Origin: Parvimonas micra
GTDB taxonomy: Bacteria; Bacillota; Clostridia; Tissierellales; Peptoniphilaceae
DNA: 64,000 nucleotides
Direction: 5' to 3'
NCBI RefSeq assembly: GCF_037482165.1
Contig: NZ_CP148048.1
Span: 1,240,001 to 1,304,000 of the forward strand
The position numbers and the translations under genes are program-made. The notes below the pieces were generated by a model. That model was not told where the DNA came from. It saw only the letters and a list, made by a program, of their open reading frames with translations, and searched no databases. Shown one piece after another: positions 8,584 to 16,016 of the stretch. Position 1 is the first letter of the stretch. Every line of letters begins with the position of its first letter.

Positions 8584-9494
8584 TTTATCACCTCTATAAA
8601 TAAATCTTCTAATGAAGGCTTAATTATATTGTAGCTACCAATAAGCAAATCATTATCTAAAACTGTTCTAAATATTCTATTTTCTATATATTTCAAATTT
8701 TCAAAAGAAGAAAATATCACAGAGCAATCATTTAATTCTACTTTAATATTATTAGTTTCAAATTTACTTAGAAACAAATCTCTATCTTCAATATTAAAGA
8801 ATTCTATAGAAATTTTATCTTTAAATCCCATATTTTTAATATCAGATATATTTCCATTTAAACAATTAACACCTTCATTTAATATCAAAAACTCATCACA
8901 AACTCTTTCAACATCTTGTAGAATATGAGTTGAGAACAATACAGTCGTATGCTCCTTAATCTTTAATAGTATATCCAAAATTTCTTTTCTACCGATTGGA
9001 TCTAAAGCAGAAGTTGGTTCATCGCAGATTAGTAATTTAGGCTTATTGAATAATGCTTGAGCAATTCCAAGACGTTGTTTCATGCCTCTTGAAAATTTTC
9101 CAATCCTTTTATTCTCGTCTTTTAAGCCAACTAAATTTAACATTTCTTCAGTTCTTTCTTTAATTTCTGATTTTGATAATCCCGTGATTTCTCCACATAA
9201 ATTAAGGTATTCTTTTGAAGTCATATAATCATAGAATTCTGGAACATCAGGCAAATATCCAATAAATCTATTAGTTTTCGTATTTCCAAAATGGACTTTT
9301 TCATCAAAAACTAAAATCTCCCCACAATCAGCTTTTAAAAAACCTAAAATGATTTTCATAGTGGTTGTCTTTCCAGCACCATTTTTCCCTAGAAATCCAA
9401 AAATCTGCTTTTCTTTTATACTAAAAGATAAATCTTTGATTACGTCATTTCCATTAAAAGTTTTTCTTAGATTATTTACAGTTAAAATATTCAT
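8580..9494 (-). CDS. ABC transporter ATP-binding protein
   Basis: A 304-residue ATPase: Walker A GKNGAGKTTT near residue 37, signature FSRGMKQR, Walker B LLICDEPTSALDP and H-loop STHIL, all intact, followed by a C-terminal extension of about 90 residues as in BcrA/YtrB-type drug or peptide exporters. It overlaps the neighbours on both sides (TAATG upstream, ATGA downstream), so translational coupling is tight. It powers the permease at 7816-8583. Confidence 0.93.
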   Translation of the reverse strand: MNILTVNNLRKTFNGNDVIKDLSFSIKEKQIFGFLGKNGAGKTTTMKIILGFLKADCGEILVFDEKVHFGNTKTNRFIGYLPDVPEFYDYMTSKEYLNLCGEITGLSKSEIKERTEEMLNLVGLKDENKRIGKFSRGMKQRLGIAQALFNKPKLLICDEPTSALDPIGRKEILDILLKIKEHTTVLFSTHILQDVERVCDEFLILNEGVNCLNGNISDIKNMGFKDKISIEFFNIEDRDLFLSKFETNNIKVELNDCSVIFSSFENLKYIENRIFRTVLDNDLLIGSYNIIKPSLEDLFIEVIK

Positions 9495-9691
9495 TATTCT
9501 TCACTTCCAAATACAAAATATGAAATAGGTCCAATAGTTTGAATAAGAACTATCACACAAATCCATATCAATCTATTTCCATATCTATAATTTTGATGTT
9601 TTAAGCAATGTCTTAATGCAACTACTAATAATGTTATATTTATAATAATAATTGGCAATAAAATTAAAAAATGTTCTCTTAAAAAGTCCAT
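9494..9691 (-). CDS. Small membrane protein with PLD nuclease N-terminal (PLDc_N) domain
   Basis: 65 residues with two membrane segments. The pattern ...NYRYGNRLIWICVIVLIQTIGPISYFVFG is the short PLDc_N module found alone in many Gram-positive ABC operons, usually beside a GntR regulator. It has no catalytic HKD motif. A GGAGGG site precedes the start, and the stop overlaps the ATPase start. Its role is unknown; context suggests an accessory membrane subunit of the transporter. Confidence 0.82.
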   Translation of the reverse strand: MDFLREHFLILLPIIIINITLLVVALRHCLKHQNYRYGNRLIWICVIVLIQTIGPISYFVFGSEE

Positions 9692-9700
9692 AATTCCCTC

Positions 9701-11059
9701 CTATTTATCCACAAAATTTTTCAATTTTTCATAAAGTTGTTCAGTTTCCTCATTAGTTCTCATATTAATATAAACTGGCTTTTCATTTTTTCTGCTTATC
9801 TTTATGACCTTATCTGTTTTGTTGAAAACATAAAGCCTAACATTTCCTTCTCCCTCTAAAGAGAAATTACCATATGCCTTTTCTTTAGTAGCTCCACCAT
9901 TCATCCTAATAGCTCTTTTTTCAGGAAATTTATCAAGCAATTCTAAATTCTCAATATCACTTTGTTTTATATTATCTTTATAAAGTATTGTGGAAATTTT
10001 AACAGTATCTGAAATTTCAACTTTCCAATCTTTTTCAAAAGTTAGTGCTAGCGCTAATATAATTACAAATGCGATAAGCATATTAGTAAAAGCAAATAAT
10101 ATTTTCCCTTTTTTATTTCCTCGATTAATAACTGTACTACTACTACTATTCATCGGGTCAGATACTAAAAGTCTTGGATCATTAGGATTTTTATATCCAA
10201 AAATGTCATAGTACTCATCTTGATCTTCAATAAATTTATCATCTTCAATATTACTGCTTATTTCTCTGTCAATTTTATTAATGGTATATATAAGATAGAA
10301 TACAAAAAATGTAATAGAAATGATATATCCCACAAAAGGAATAAAAGAGTATTTATCCATTTTTTGTAAATATATTAAAACTAAAAATAAAACAGAATAT
10401 AAATTTACCAAAGTAAAAACTTTATTTTGAAATTTTATAATTTTCATTTTATTTATATTTAAGTTTTTCTCTCTATCATCACTTATAACTGTTATTCTAG
10501 TCTTTCTCCAAAAAAGTCCAATAAATATCATTGCTACTAATGTTGTCGATAAACTTATAAACAAAATTAACTCCATATCAGCAAAAGTTCCAAAAATAGA
10601 AAATCCTCCAATAAAAACCAACAAAGGAATTAACCATACTAAAATAGGAAGTTTTTGCTTATCTATTTCTCTATTAACTGTTATGTCAACATACTTTCTC
10701 GTAAAACTCGCAAAGTTCTTTTCCTTTTTTAATTTTCTCATTTGTTTTATATATTTATCTGATAACACCCCAATTGAAATTAAATAAGCAAATAATATTC
10801 CAAGAAGGAGTATAATTTCTATATCAGTATTAATAAATAATAGGGAAAATGAGAGTATAAAAAATACTAAATTAAGCAATTTAAAACTCTTTAACCCTTT
10901 TTTACTAATCTCTTGAACTTCCTCACTATCTACCTCATTTATGGGAATTGTAGTAAGCAAAATTTTTCCATTATTGTAAGAAAATCCTTTCTTTTGTGAA
11001 AAATAACTTATAGCAAAAACCATCCATAGACATCCAATTAAAATTAAATCATAAGCCAT
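9701..11059 (-). CDS. DUF1648-like multi-pass membrane protein
   Basis: 452 residues with roughly nine hydrophobic segments. The segment KLPILVWLIPLLVFIGG in the middle resembles the DUF1648/SdpI-related proteins commonly encoded between a YtrA-type GntR regulator and an ABC transporter. The last ~110 residues after a final membrane helix form a soluble domain. The ribosome binding site AAAGGAG lies in the 3' end of the regulator gene just upstream (1-base gap). Function is not established; it may sense or protect against envelope-active compounds, by analogy only. Confidence 0.7.
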   Translation of the reverse strand: MAYDLILIGCLWMVFAISYFSQKKGFSYNNGKILLTTIPINEVDSEEVQEISKKGLKSFKLLNLVFFILSFSLLFINTDIEIILLLGILFAYLISIGVLSDKYIKQMRKLKKEKNFASFTRKYVDITVNREIDKQKLPILVWLIPLLVFIGGFSIFGTFADMELILFISLSTTLVAMIFIGLFWRKTRITVISDDREKNLNINKMKIIKFQNKVFTLVNLYSVLFLVLIYLQKMDKYSFIPFVGYIISITFFVFYLIYTINKIDREISSNIEDDKFIEDQDEYYDIFGYKNPNDPRLLVSDPMNSSSSTVINRGNKKGKILFAFTNMLIAFVIILALALTFEKDWKVEISDTVKISTILYKDNIKQSDIENLELLDKFPEKRAIRMNGGATKEKAYGNFSLEGEGNVRLYVFNKTDKVIKISRKNEKPVYINMRTNEETEQLYEKLKNFVDK

Positions 11060-11060
11060 A

Positions 11061-11411
11061 TTAAAAACTCCTTTCTATAAAATCTAGTAAGAACTCTTTT
11101 CCAAGATTTCTCATTTTAACTTCATTAATTAAATTTTGTAAATTCTCTTTTATGTTTTCAATATTTTTTTCCGTGCATCTAACATATACAATCGAGCCTA
11201 CACGTCTGTCAATCTCTATTACATTTTCACTCTTTAAAATTCCATAAGCTTTATTTACAGTCATAGGATTTATTCCAAAATCTTTTGCAAGTTGTCTAAC
11301 AGATGGTAATTCATCTCCATTTTTTAAATTTCCCTCTGCAATTTCTTTGATGATTCCATTGCAAATCTGAGTGTAAATAGGAACTTCCGACAAAGTATCA
11401 ATAAAAAACAT
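11061..11411 (-). CDS. GntR-family regulator, YtrA subfamily
   Basis: A 116-residue repressor-type protein: winged helix over residues ~10-75 (IKEIAEGNLKNGDELPSVR, then QLAKDFGINPMTVNKAYGIL) and a short C-terminal helix region without a large effector domain, as in YtrA. Two ATGs are in frame: the one at 11418-11420 touches the AAGGAG site, while the one at 11409-11411 has 9-base spacing, so I use the latter. It heads the five-gene ABC operon and probably represses it through the inverted repeat over the promoter. Confidence 0.9.
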   Translation of the reverse strand: MFFIDTLSEVPIYTQICNGIIKEIAEGNLKNGDELPSVRQLAKDFGINPMTVNKAYGILKSENVIEIDRRVGSIVYVRCTEKNIENIKENLQNLINEVKMRNLGKEFLLDFIERSF

Positions 11412-11424
11412 TTCTCTCATCTCC

Positions 11425-11464
11425 TTGTATTATATATTATAATACAGATAATACAAAAAATCAA
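11425..11464 (-). promoter_or_regulatory. Promoter and probable GntR operator of the ABC operon
   Basis: Minus strand TTGATT (11459-11464), 17 bases, TATAAT (11436-11441). The -10 sits inside inverted repeats built from TTGTATTAT and ATAATACAA (11425-11433 and 11447-11455 on the plus strand), a good fit to autorepression by the GntR protein encoded directly downstream. Confidence 0.65.
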
Positions 11465-11518
11465 CAAAAAAAGTTTAGTATTTAAGAAAAAATTATTTTA
11501 TCTTAAAAGCTAAACTTT
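11463..11518 (-). terminator. Terminator of the CPBP protease genes
   Basis: A long nested hairpin: CTAAACTTT (11510-11518) pairs with AAAGTTTAG (11470-11478) and TCTTAAA with TTTAAGA inside it; the minus-strand T run corresponds to the A run at 11465-11471. It ends just where the GntR operon promoter begins. Confidence 0.75.
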
Positions 11519-11526
11519 ATTAATTG

Positions 11527-12417
11527 TTAATTTAAAACTACTTCTTCTTTATTTTTCTTTGATTTCCAAAGATATAATGCCAAACAACAAACTGTCATCA
11601 AAACAGATGATAAGATTGTTCCCTCTAGTCCAAATGTTGGATTATAAGCAAAACTTCCTTTTACTGAACCTCCAATTTTAAAAATTGAATATGGAACATT
11701 ATTTCCACTATTTGGCAATCCAAGTAATATGCTTTGAGTAAAATTCCACATTGTATGCAATCCCATTGCCATCCATAAACTGTCAAAATAATATATAATC
11801 ATGGATGCGAAAACTCCAAAAATAAATATACAGTAAAATGGCAAAATAGACATTCCATTATTGAACAAATGTAATGCTGCAAAGAATAATGAATTGAATA
11901 TGATAACAAAAGCAGGACTATTAGTAGATTTTAATAATCTTTGATACATAAAGCCTCTGCATAAAAGCTCTTCCGCCGAAGATTGAACAAAAACGGCAAA
12001 TAGCAAGCCAATTGCAGGAAACATTTCAAACAGACTAAATCGTAAAGGAAAATCTCCATTTATCATAGCAATTAAAGCGCAAAATCCATTTAACACAAAG
12101 CCTAATAATAATCCTAAAAATAAATATGCTATAGTATTTCCTTTAGCCTTAGTTGTTATTTTATCGATTATATAATGATTATTTTTAAAAACTAATAGTA
12201 CAAAAAGAACTCCAAACCATATATAAATGGATAGAATATACATAATAAATGTATAACTAAATTCATTAGCTTTGAACAATCCAGATGTAAATAATAGTCT
12301 AAGTAATCTAGGTGTAATCCATCCTCCAACAATTTGAGTAATATATATAATTGCATAACTTATTATACAAATCCATAAAACATTATCATACCACTTTTTT
12401 TCCTGTAAATTTTCCAT
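11527..12417 (-). CDS. CPBP family intramembrane metalloprotease
   Basis: 296 residues with about eight membrane segments. The CPBP (Abi/Rce1-like) catalytic motifs are present: AEELLCRGF near residue 150, HLFNNG near 182 and GLHTMWN near 219. Members cleave prenylated proteins or act in bacteriocin self-immunity and signalling; the substrate here is unknown. It lies 32 bases downstream of a second CPBP gene and is probably co-transcribed. The AGGAGGAG site is further than usual (about 14 bases) from this ATG, so the start is slightly uncertain. Confidence 0.87.
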   Translation of the reverse strand: MENLQEKKWYDNVLWICIISYAIIYITQIVGGWITPRLLRLLFTSGLFKANEFSYTFIMYILSIYIWFGVLFVLLVFKNNHYIIDKITTKAKGNTIAYLFLGLLLGFVLNGFCALIAMINGDFPLRFSLFEMFPAIGLLFAVFVQSSAEELLCRGFMYQRLLKSTNSPAFVIIFNSLFFAALHLFNNGMSILPFYCIFIFGVFASMIIYYFDSLWMAMGLHTMWNFTQSILLGLPNSGNNVPYSIFKIGGSVKGSFAYNPTFGLEGTILSSVLMTVCCLALYLWKSKKNKEEVVLN

Positions 12418-12449
12418 TGCTTTTTTAACTCCTCCTATAAATTATACTA

Positions 12450-13058
12450 TTATACTAAAAAAGTATAACAAATGCCTGAAACTGTATTGAAAAATGCATG
12501 CATTCCCCAACCTATTAATATTGAGCCTCCAGCTTTTTTTTCATTTATATAACCAATTATCCAACCAATCATTCCAGTAAATAAAGTTATTACAATACTT
12601 TTTAAAATTCCAACAGCAGAGAAAAACAAAATTCCATGAATACAACCAAATAATAGTGCTTGAATTAGATTCCCTACTGTAAATCCAAATTTATTTCCAA
12701 TTCTTTTTAAAAGAAAACCTCTAAATAATATTTCTTCAGGAAAAGAAGTATTAAAAAATGCATAAACTAATATTGAAGGCAAAGCCTTAATTCCTAATCC
12801 TGTATACTCAGAATATGCAACATTCACATTTTTAAGTATATAGAAGATAAAAACTGAGAAAATTGAAACTAAAACTATTACCATAAGAATCCATGCAGAA
12901 AGTTTATTTTCTTTTAAATTTTTTACTTTTTTTAATCCAATCCATTCAAAAAAACTCATCTTTTTTCTTGAAGTAACTAACCACCATAAAAATGGTATTA
13001 ATGAAAATACAATAATTTGAATAATACTGTTAGTCAATTTTTTTATTAGCAAATCCAT
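12450..13058 (-). CDS. CPBP family intramembrane metalloprotease (short)
   Basis: 202 residues, six or so membrane segments, with the same family motifs: PEEILFRGF near residue 108, GCIHG near 139 and GMHAFFN near 188. It is the first gene of a two-gene CPBP operon with the protein at 11527-12417; the two are only distantly alike, so this is not a recent duplication. A GGGAGAT site precedes the ATG. Possible roles include peptide immunity, but no bacteriocin gene is adjacent. Confidence 0.87.
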   Translation of the reverse strand: MDLLIKKLTNSIIQIIVFSLIPFLWWLVTSRKKMSFFEWIGLKKVKNLKENKLSAWILMVIVLVSIFSVFIFYILKNVNVAYSEYTGLGIKALPSILVYAFFNTSFPEEILFRGFLLKRIGNKFGFTVGNLIQALLFGCIHGILFFSAVGILKSIVITLFTGMIGWIIGYINEKKAGGSILIGWGMHAFFNTVSGICYTFLV

Positions 13059-13094
13059 AATTAAATCTCCCTTCTATTTATTCTTACACTATAA

Positions 13095-13123
13095 TATATA
13101 ATATAATTAAAGTAAAAAGTCAA
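13095..13123 (-). promoter_or_regulatory. Promoter of the CPBP operon
   Basis: Minus strand TTGACT (13118-13123), 17 bases, TATATA (13095-13100), within an alternating AT tract. Confidence 0.55.
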
Positions 13124-13210
13124 CAGTCAAATATTAGTAATTTTGATTATATAAAAAGAAAATGGCTCAATAGGACCTAAAAACATAATTCCTTAATAAA
13201 AAAGCTTTAG

Positions 13211-13510
13211 GAAATCTCATACTTTTGCTTTAGCAAAAGTAAATGTATCGAAAATACATCAAAAATTTTTTAGGATTTCTTTCAGAAATACTATTGCTTG
13301 TAAACAAGCAATAGTTGATATCTTCAGGATAATTGTATCTAAAGATGCAATTACTCCCGTCAGACCTACTGTTTGTTGTTTAAGAATAAACAACAAAAGT
13401 TAGGGCTAGATTGACTATGCTCAAGATGACGGATAAGGAAGTACCTTTGTTAAATAGCTTACCGTTACCAGTAAATCAGCTTGCGATTTGTTTTTAAAAA
13501 TTATAATAAA
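13211..13510. repeat. Intergenic repeat cluster B (structured, two modules)
   Basis: No gene between the CPBP operon and the L,D-transpeptidase. Bases 13211-13314 are an inverted near-copy of 1848-1943 with an added ATTGCTTG-taaa-CAAGCAAT hairpin. Bases 13325-13510 match cluster D (31020-31250): hairpin AATTGTATC/GATGCAATT (13331-13352), GTCAGACCTACT (13359-13370), a perfect 11-bp hairpin TTTGTTGTTTA/TAAACAACAAA (13372-13397), GTTAGGGCTAGATT (13399-13412), ATGACGGATAAGGAA (13426-13440), then ATAGCTTACCGTTA and TAAATCAGCTT. Confidence 0.85.
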
Positions 13511-13562
13511 CAAAAAAAGTTTAGTAACTAAAACTGAAAAAATCAGCCTTAATCACTAAACT
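13511..13562 (-). terminator. Terminator of the L,D-transpeptidase gene
   Basis: GTTTAGT (13519-13525) pairs with ACTAAAC (13555-13561), with an inner CTGA/TCAG stem; the minus-strand T run corresponds to the A run at 13512-13518. Confidence 0.7.
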
Positions 13563-13572
13563 AAATTCATTT

Positions 13573-14970
13573 CTAATTACTCTTATAAATTATAACTGGA
13601 GTATTTATCTCAACATTATCGTAAATTTGTTTTACTTTTTCTAGCGGAGTATTTATACAACCATAACTTCCTGATGTCTTATATATTTCTCCTCCGAATT
13701 TTCCGTTTCTCCAAGTAGCATCGTGAATTCCTACACCTTTCCAGTTTATAGGCATCCAATAGTCAACATGTGCAACATAATCATATCCTTGTGGAGAAAG
13801 ACCTTTAAGATTTCTGTCTTTTTCTCTACTCCAAACTTTCATTACACCTACAGGTGTTTCAACGTTTTTGCTTACATCCCCAGTAACTATATCAGTATCT
13901 AAAAGAAGTTTTCCTTCTTTGTAAAACCACATATGTTGTCTAGTAAGGTCAATTTCAATGTAAGTTTTACCTATATCATCCTCTTTATCATAATATAATC
14001 CTTGGTGCAAGAAAACTGGATCAATTGTATCAGATTCAAATTTTAATAGTTTTTCAACTAAAACATCTTTAGTCTTATTAACATCAATTTGCCAACCATA
14101 TATTCCATCTTTTCCAGGAATCACAACTTCTCCCTTTCCAGTAGTTTGGAATTTTCTATCCATTCCAAAAGTATCATATTTAATTGCAAGTCTTCTTACA
14201 TAATCTCTTGCCTTTTGTTCATCAGGTTTCAATTCTCCATCGACAAAAGTAAAAATATTTGCTAAAATTTCACCATCTAATACTTCTTTATTTGAACCGA
14301 TATTTATTTCATATTTTAACTTTGAAATTTTTTCATATTTTGAAAGAGCATCTTGTAAAGATTTATCATCTTTTTTAAGTTTTGGTTGTTCAGAAATAGT
14401 ATTCATATCAATACTTTCTTTTCTCTCAGAGAGAGCAAGTAAAATGGCTTCTTTCAATTTTTCTTTTGTTGTATAAGTTCCCATAACTTCATCTTGAATA
14501 CTATACTTGCCATCTTTATATACTATCTTAGCATCTTCTGGATGTTTCATACCCTTTAAAATTAAAGTATTTTGTAAAAATTCTTCAAACTTATCATTAT
14601 CATAACTAATATTTACTTCCAATTTGAAATCGCGACTTGTGAAAAATGCCATAGGCCAAGTGAATTGATTTTGTAAAATTTTCTTATCCGCTAAATATTC
14701 TTCCTTATAATTTATCTTTTCAGGTTTAAAAAAATCACTTTTTCCATCAGAACGATTTAACTTAATAGAAACATCTGTCCAGTCTTTATTAAAAACATCA
14801 TCAATCATTACATAACTTACATCATTACCATTTATTTTAGTGTTAGGCAGAGCAATAAAAGAAAATATTATAACACCTAATAAATAAATTGATAAAATTA
14901 ACGCTCCGACAAATATACATATCTTTTTAGCTAATTTTTTTCCTGAATTTACTTTTTTGGTATCTTCCAT
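13573..14970 (-). CDS. L,D-transpeptidase (YkuD) with peptidoglycan-binding-like domains
   Basis: 465 residues. One N-terminal membrane anchor (about residues 17-38), a long extracellular region resembling the PG_binding_4/VanW-linked repeats seen in clostridial enzymes, and a C-terminal YkuD domain with GIHDATW and SGSYGCINTP; Cys near residue 435 is the expected nucleophile. It should make 3-3 crosslinks in peptidoglycan or attach proteins to it. The ATG at 14968-14970 follows GGAGGTG with good spacing, whereas the ATG six codons upstream overlaps that site. Monocistronic. Confidence 0.9.
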   Translation of the reverse strand: MEDTKKVNSGKKLAKKICIFVGALILSIYLLGVIIFSFIALPNTKINGNDVSYVMIDDVFNKDWTDVSIKLNRSDGKSDFFKPEKINYKEEYLADKKILQNQFTWPMAFFTSRDFKLEVNISYDNDKFEEFLQNTLILKGMKHPEDAKIVYKDGKYSIQDEVMGTYTTKEKLKEAILLALSERKESIDMNTISEQPKLKKDDKSLQDALSKYEKISKLKYEINIGSNKEVLDGEILANIFTFVDGELKPDEQKARDYVRRLAIKYDTFGMDRKFQTTGKGEVVIPGKDGIYGWQIDVNKTKDVLVEKLLKFESDTIDPVFLHQGLYYDKEDDIGKTYIEIDLTRQHMWFYKEGKLLLDTDIVTGDVSKNVETPVGVMKVWSREKDRNLKGLSPQGYDYVAHVDYWMPINWKGVGIHDATWRNGKFGGEIYKTSGSYGCINTPLEKVKQIYDNVEINTPVIIYKSN

Positions 14971-15145
14971 CAAAAAATACACCTCCATTTTTACGAAAAT
15001 ATCTAATTAATAATCTATTATATACCATAAAACTTGTTATTATAATCATTTCAAATAATTGGATTAATATATCAAAAGAATTATTAATCAATATTATCTT
15101 CTAATTTTATCATATTTAATTTTAAAAGTAAAATCATTAAAAAAC

Positions 15146-15174
15146 TTGTATTTCCTTAGTTAAAAGTTTATAAT
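15146..15174 (+). promoter_or_regulatory. Promoter of the PPDK regulator-ppdK operon
   Basis: TTGTAT (15146-15151), 17 bases, TATAAT (15169-15174); AAGGAGG follows ten bases later. Confidence 0.7.
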
Positions 15175-15197
15175 ATATTTAGTAAGGAGGAAGATAA

Positions 15198-16004
15198 ATG
15201 CTTAACATTTTTTTAATTTCCGACTCTACGGGAGAAACAGCGGAGCAACTTGCACGTGCCGCTCTTGCTCAGTTTAATAACATTAAGTATGCTCTTAAAA
15301 GATTTTCTCATATAAGAGAGTTTTCAGATCTTTCTGAGATACTGAACAAATGTAAAGAAACTGAAAATTCTATTTTATTTTATTCTTTAGTTGATGCTCC
15401 ACTTTTGGATTATGTTAAAAAGTTTTCAGAATTACATTCTATAACTAATGTAGATTTGCTTTCTGCGTCCATTTTAGCTATCCAAAGAGTGAGCAATATT
15501 ACTCCTGGAAATACACCAGGGGCTCTTAGAAAGCTGAATGAAGAATATTTTAAAAGAATTGACTCTATCGAATTTGCAGTTCGTTACGATGATGGCAAAG
15601 ATCCTAGAGGAGTTTTGATTGCAGACCTTGTAATAATTGGAATTTCTCGAACATCTAAGACTCCTTTGTCAATGTATCTTGCAAATAAAAATATTAGAGT
15701 TGCAAATATTCCTCTGGTACCAGAAACACCTGTACCTGAAGAATTATTCCAAGTTTCGCCCAAAAAAGTTATAGGCTTAACTAACACACCCGAAAAGTTG
15801 GAAAGTATAAGAAAGGAAAGACTGAAATCTTTAGGTCTTCCTGATAATAGTATTTATTCAAATTCAAATAGAATACTTGAAGAACTTGAATATTCTAGCC
15901 GAATAATGAAAAAAATAGGCTGTCCTGTAATAGATGTATCAGCAAAAGCTATAGAAGAAACAGCTGACATTATCTTGAAACATCTATTAAAAATTAATAA
16001 GTAA
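15198..16004 (+). CDS. Pyruvate, phosphate dikinase regulatory protein (DUF299/YqfL family)
   Basis: A 268-residue bifunctional ADP-dependent kinase and Pi-dependent pyrophosphorylase that switches PPDK off and on by phosphorylating a threonine next to its catalytic histidine. The start MLNIFLISDSTGETAE and the nucleotide loop GISRTSKTPLSMYLA near residue 148 are signatures of the family. It is encoded 12 bases upstream of ppdK on the same transcript, which confirms the partner. AAGGAGG precedes the ATG. Confidence 0.94.
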   Translation: MLNIFLISDSTGETAEQLARAALAQFNNIKYALKRFSHIREFSDLSEILNKCKETENSILFYSLVDAPLLDYVKKFSELHSITNVDLLSASILAIQRVSNITPGNTPGALRKLNEEYFKRIDSIEFAVRYDDGKDPRGVLIADLVIIGISRTSKTPLSMYLANKNIRVANIPLVPETPVPEELFQVSPKKVIGLTNTPEKLESIRKERLKSLGLPDNSIYSNSNRILEELEYSSRIMKKIGCPVIDVSAKAIEETADIILKHLLKINK

Positions 16005-16016
16005 TTGGAGGAAAAA

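Noticed and set aside
12430-13560. The repeat clusters as a CRISPR array
   Set aside because: Repeats are few, long, imperfect and dispersed, without regular spacers or cas genes.
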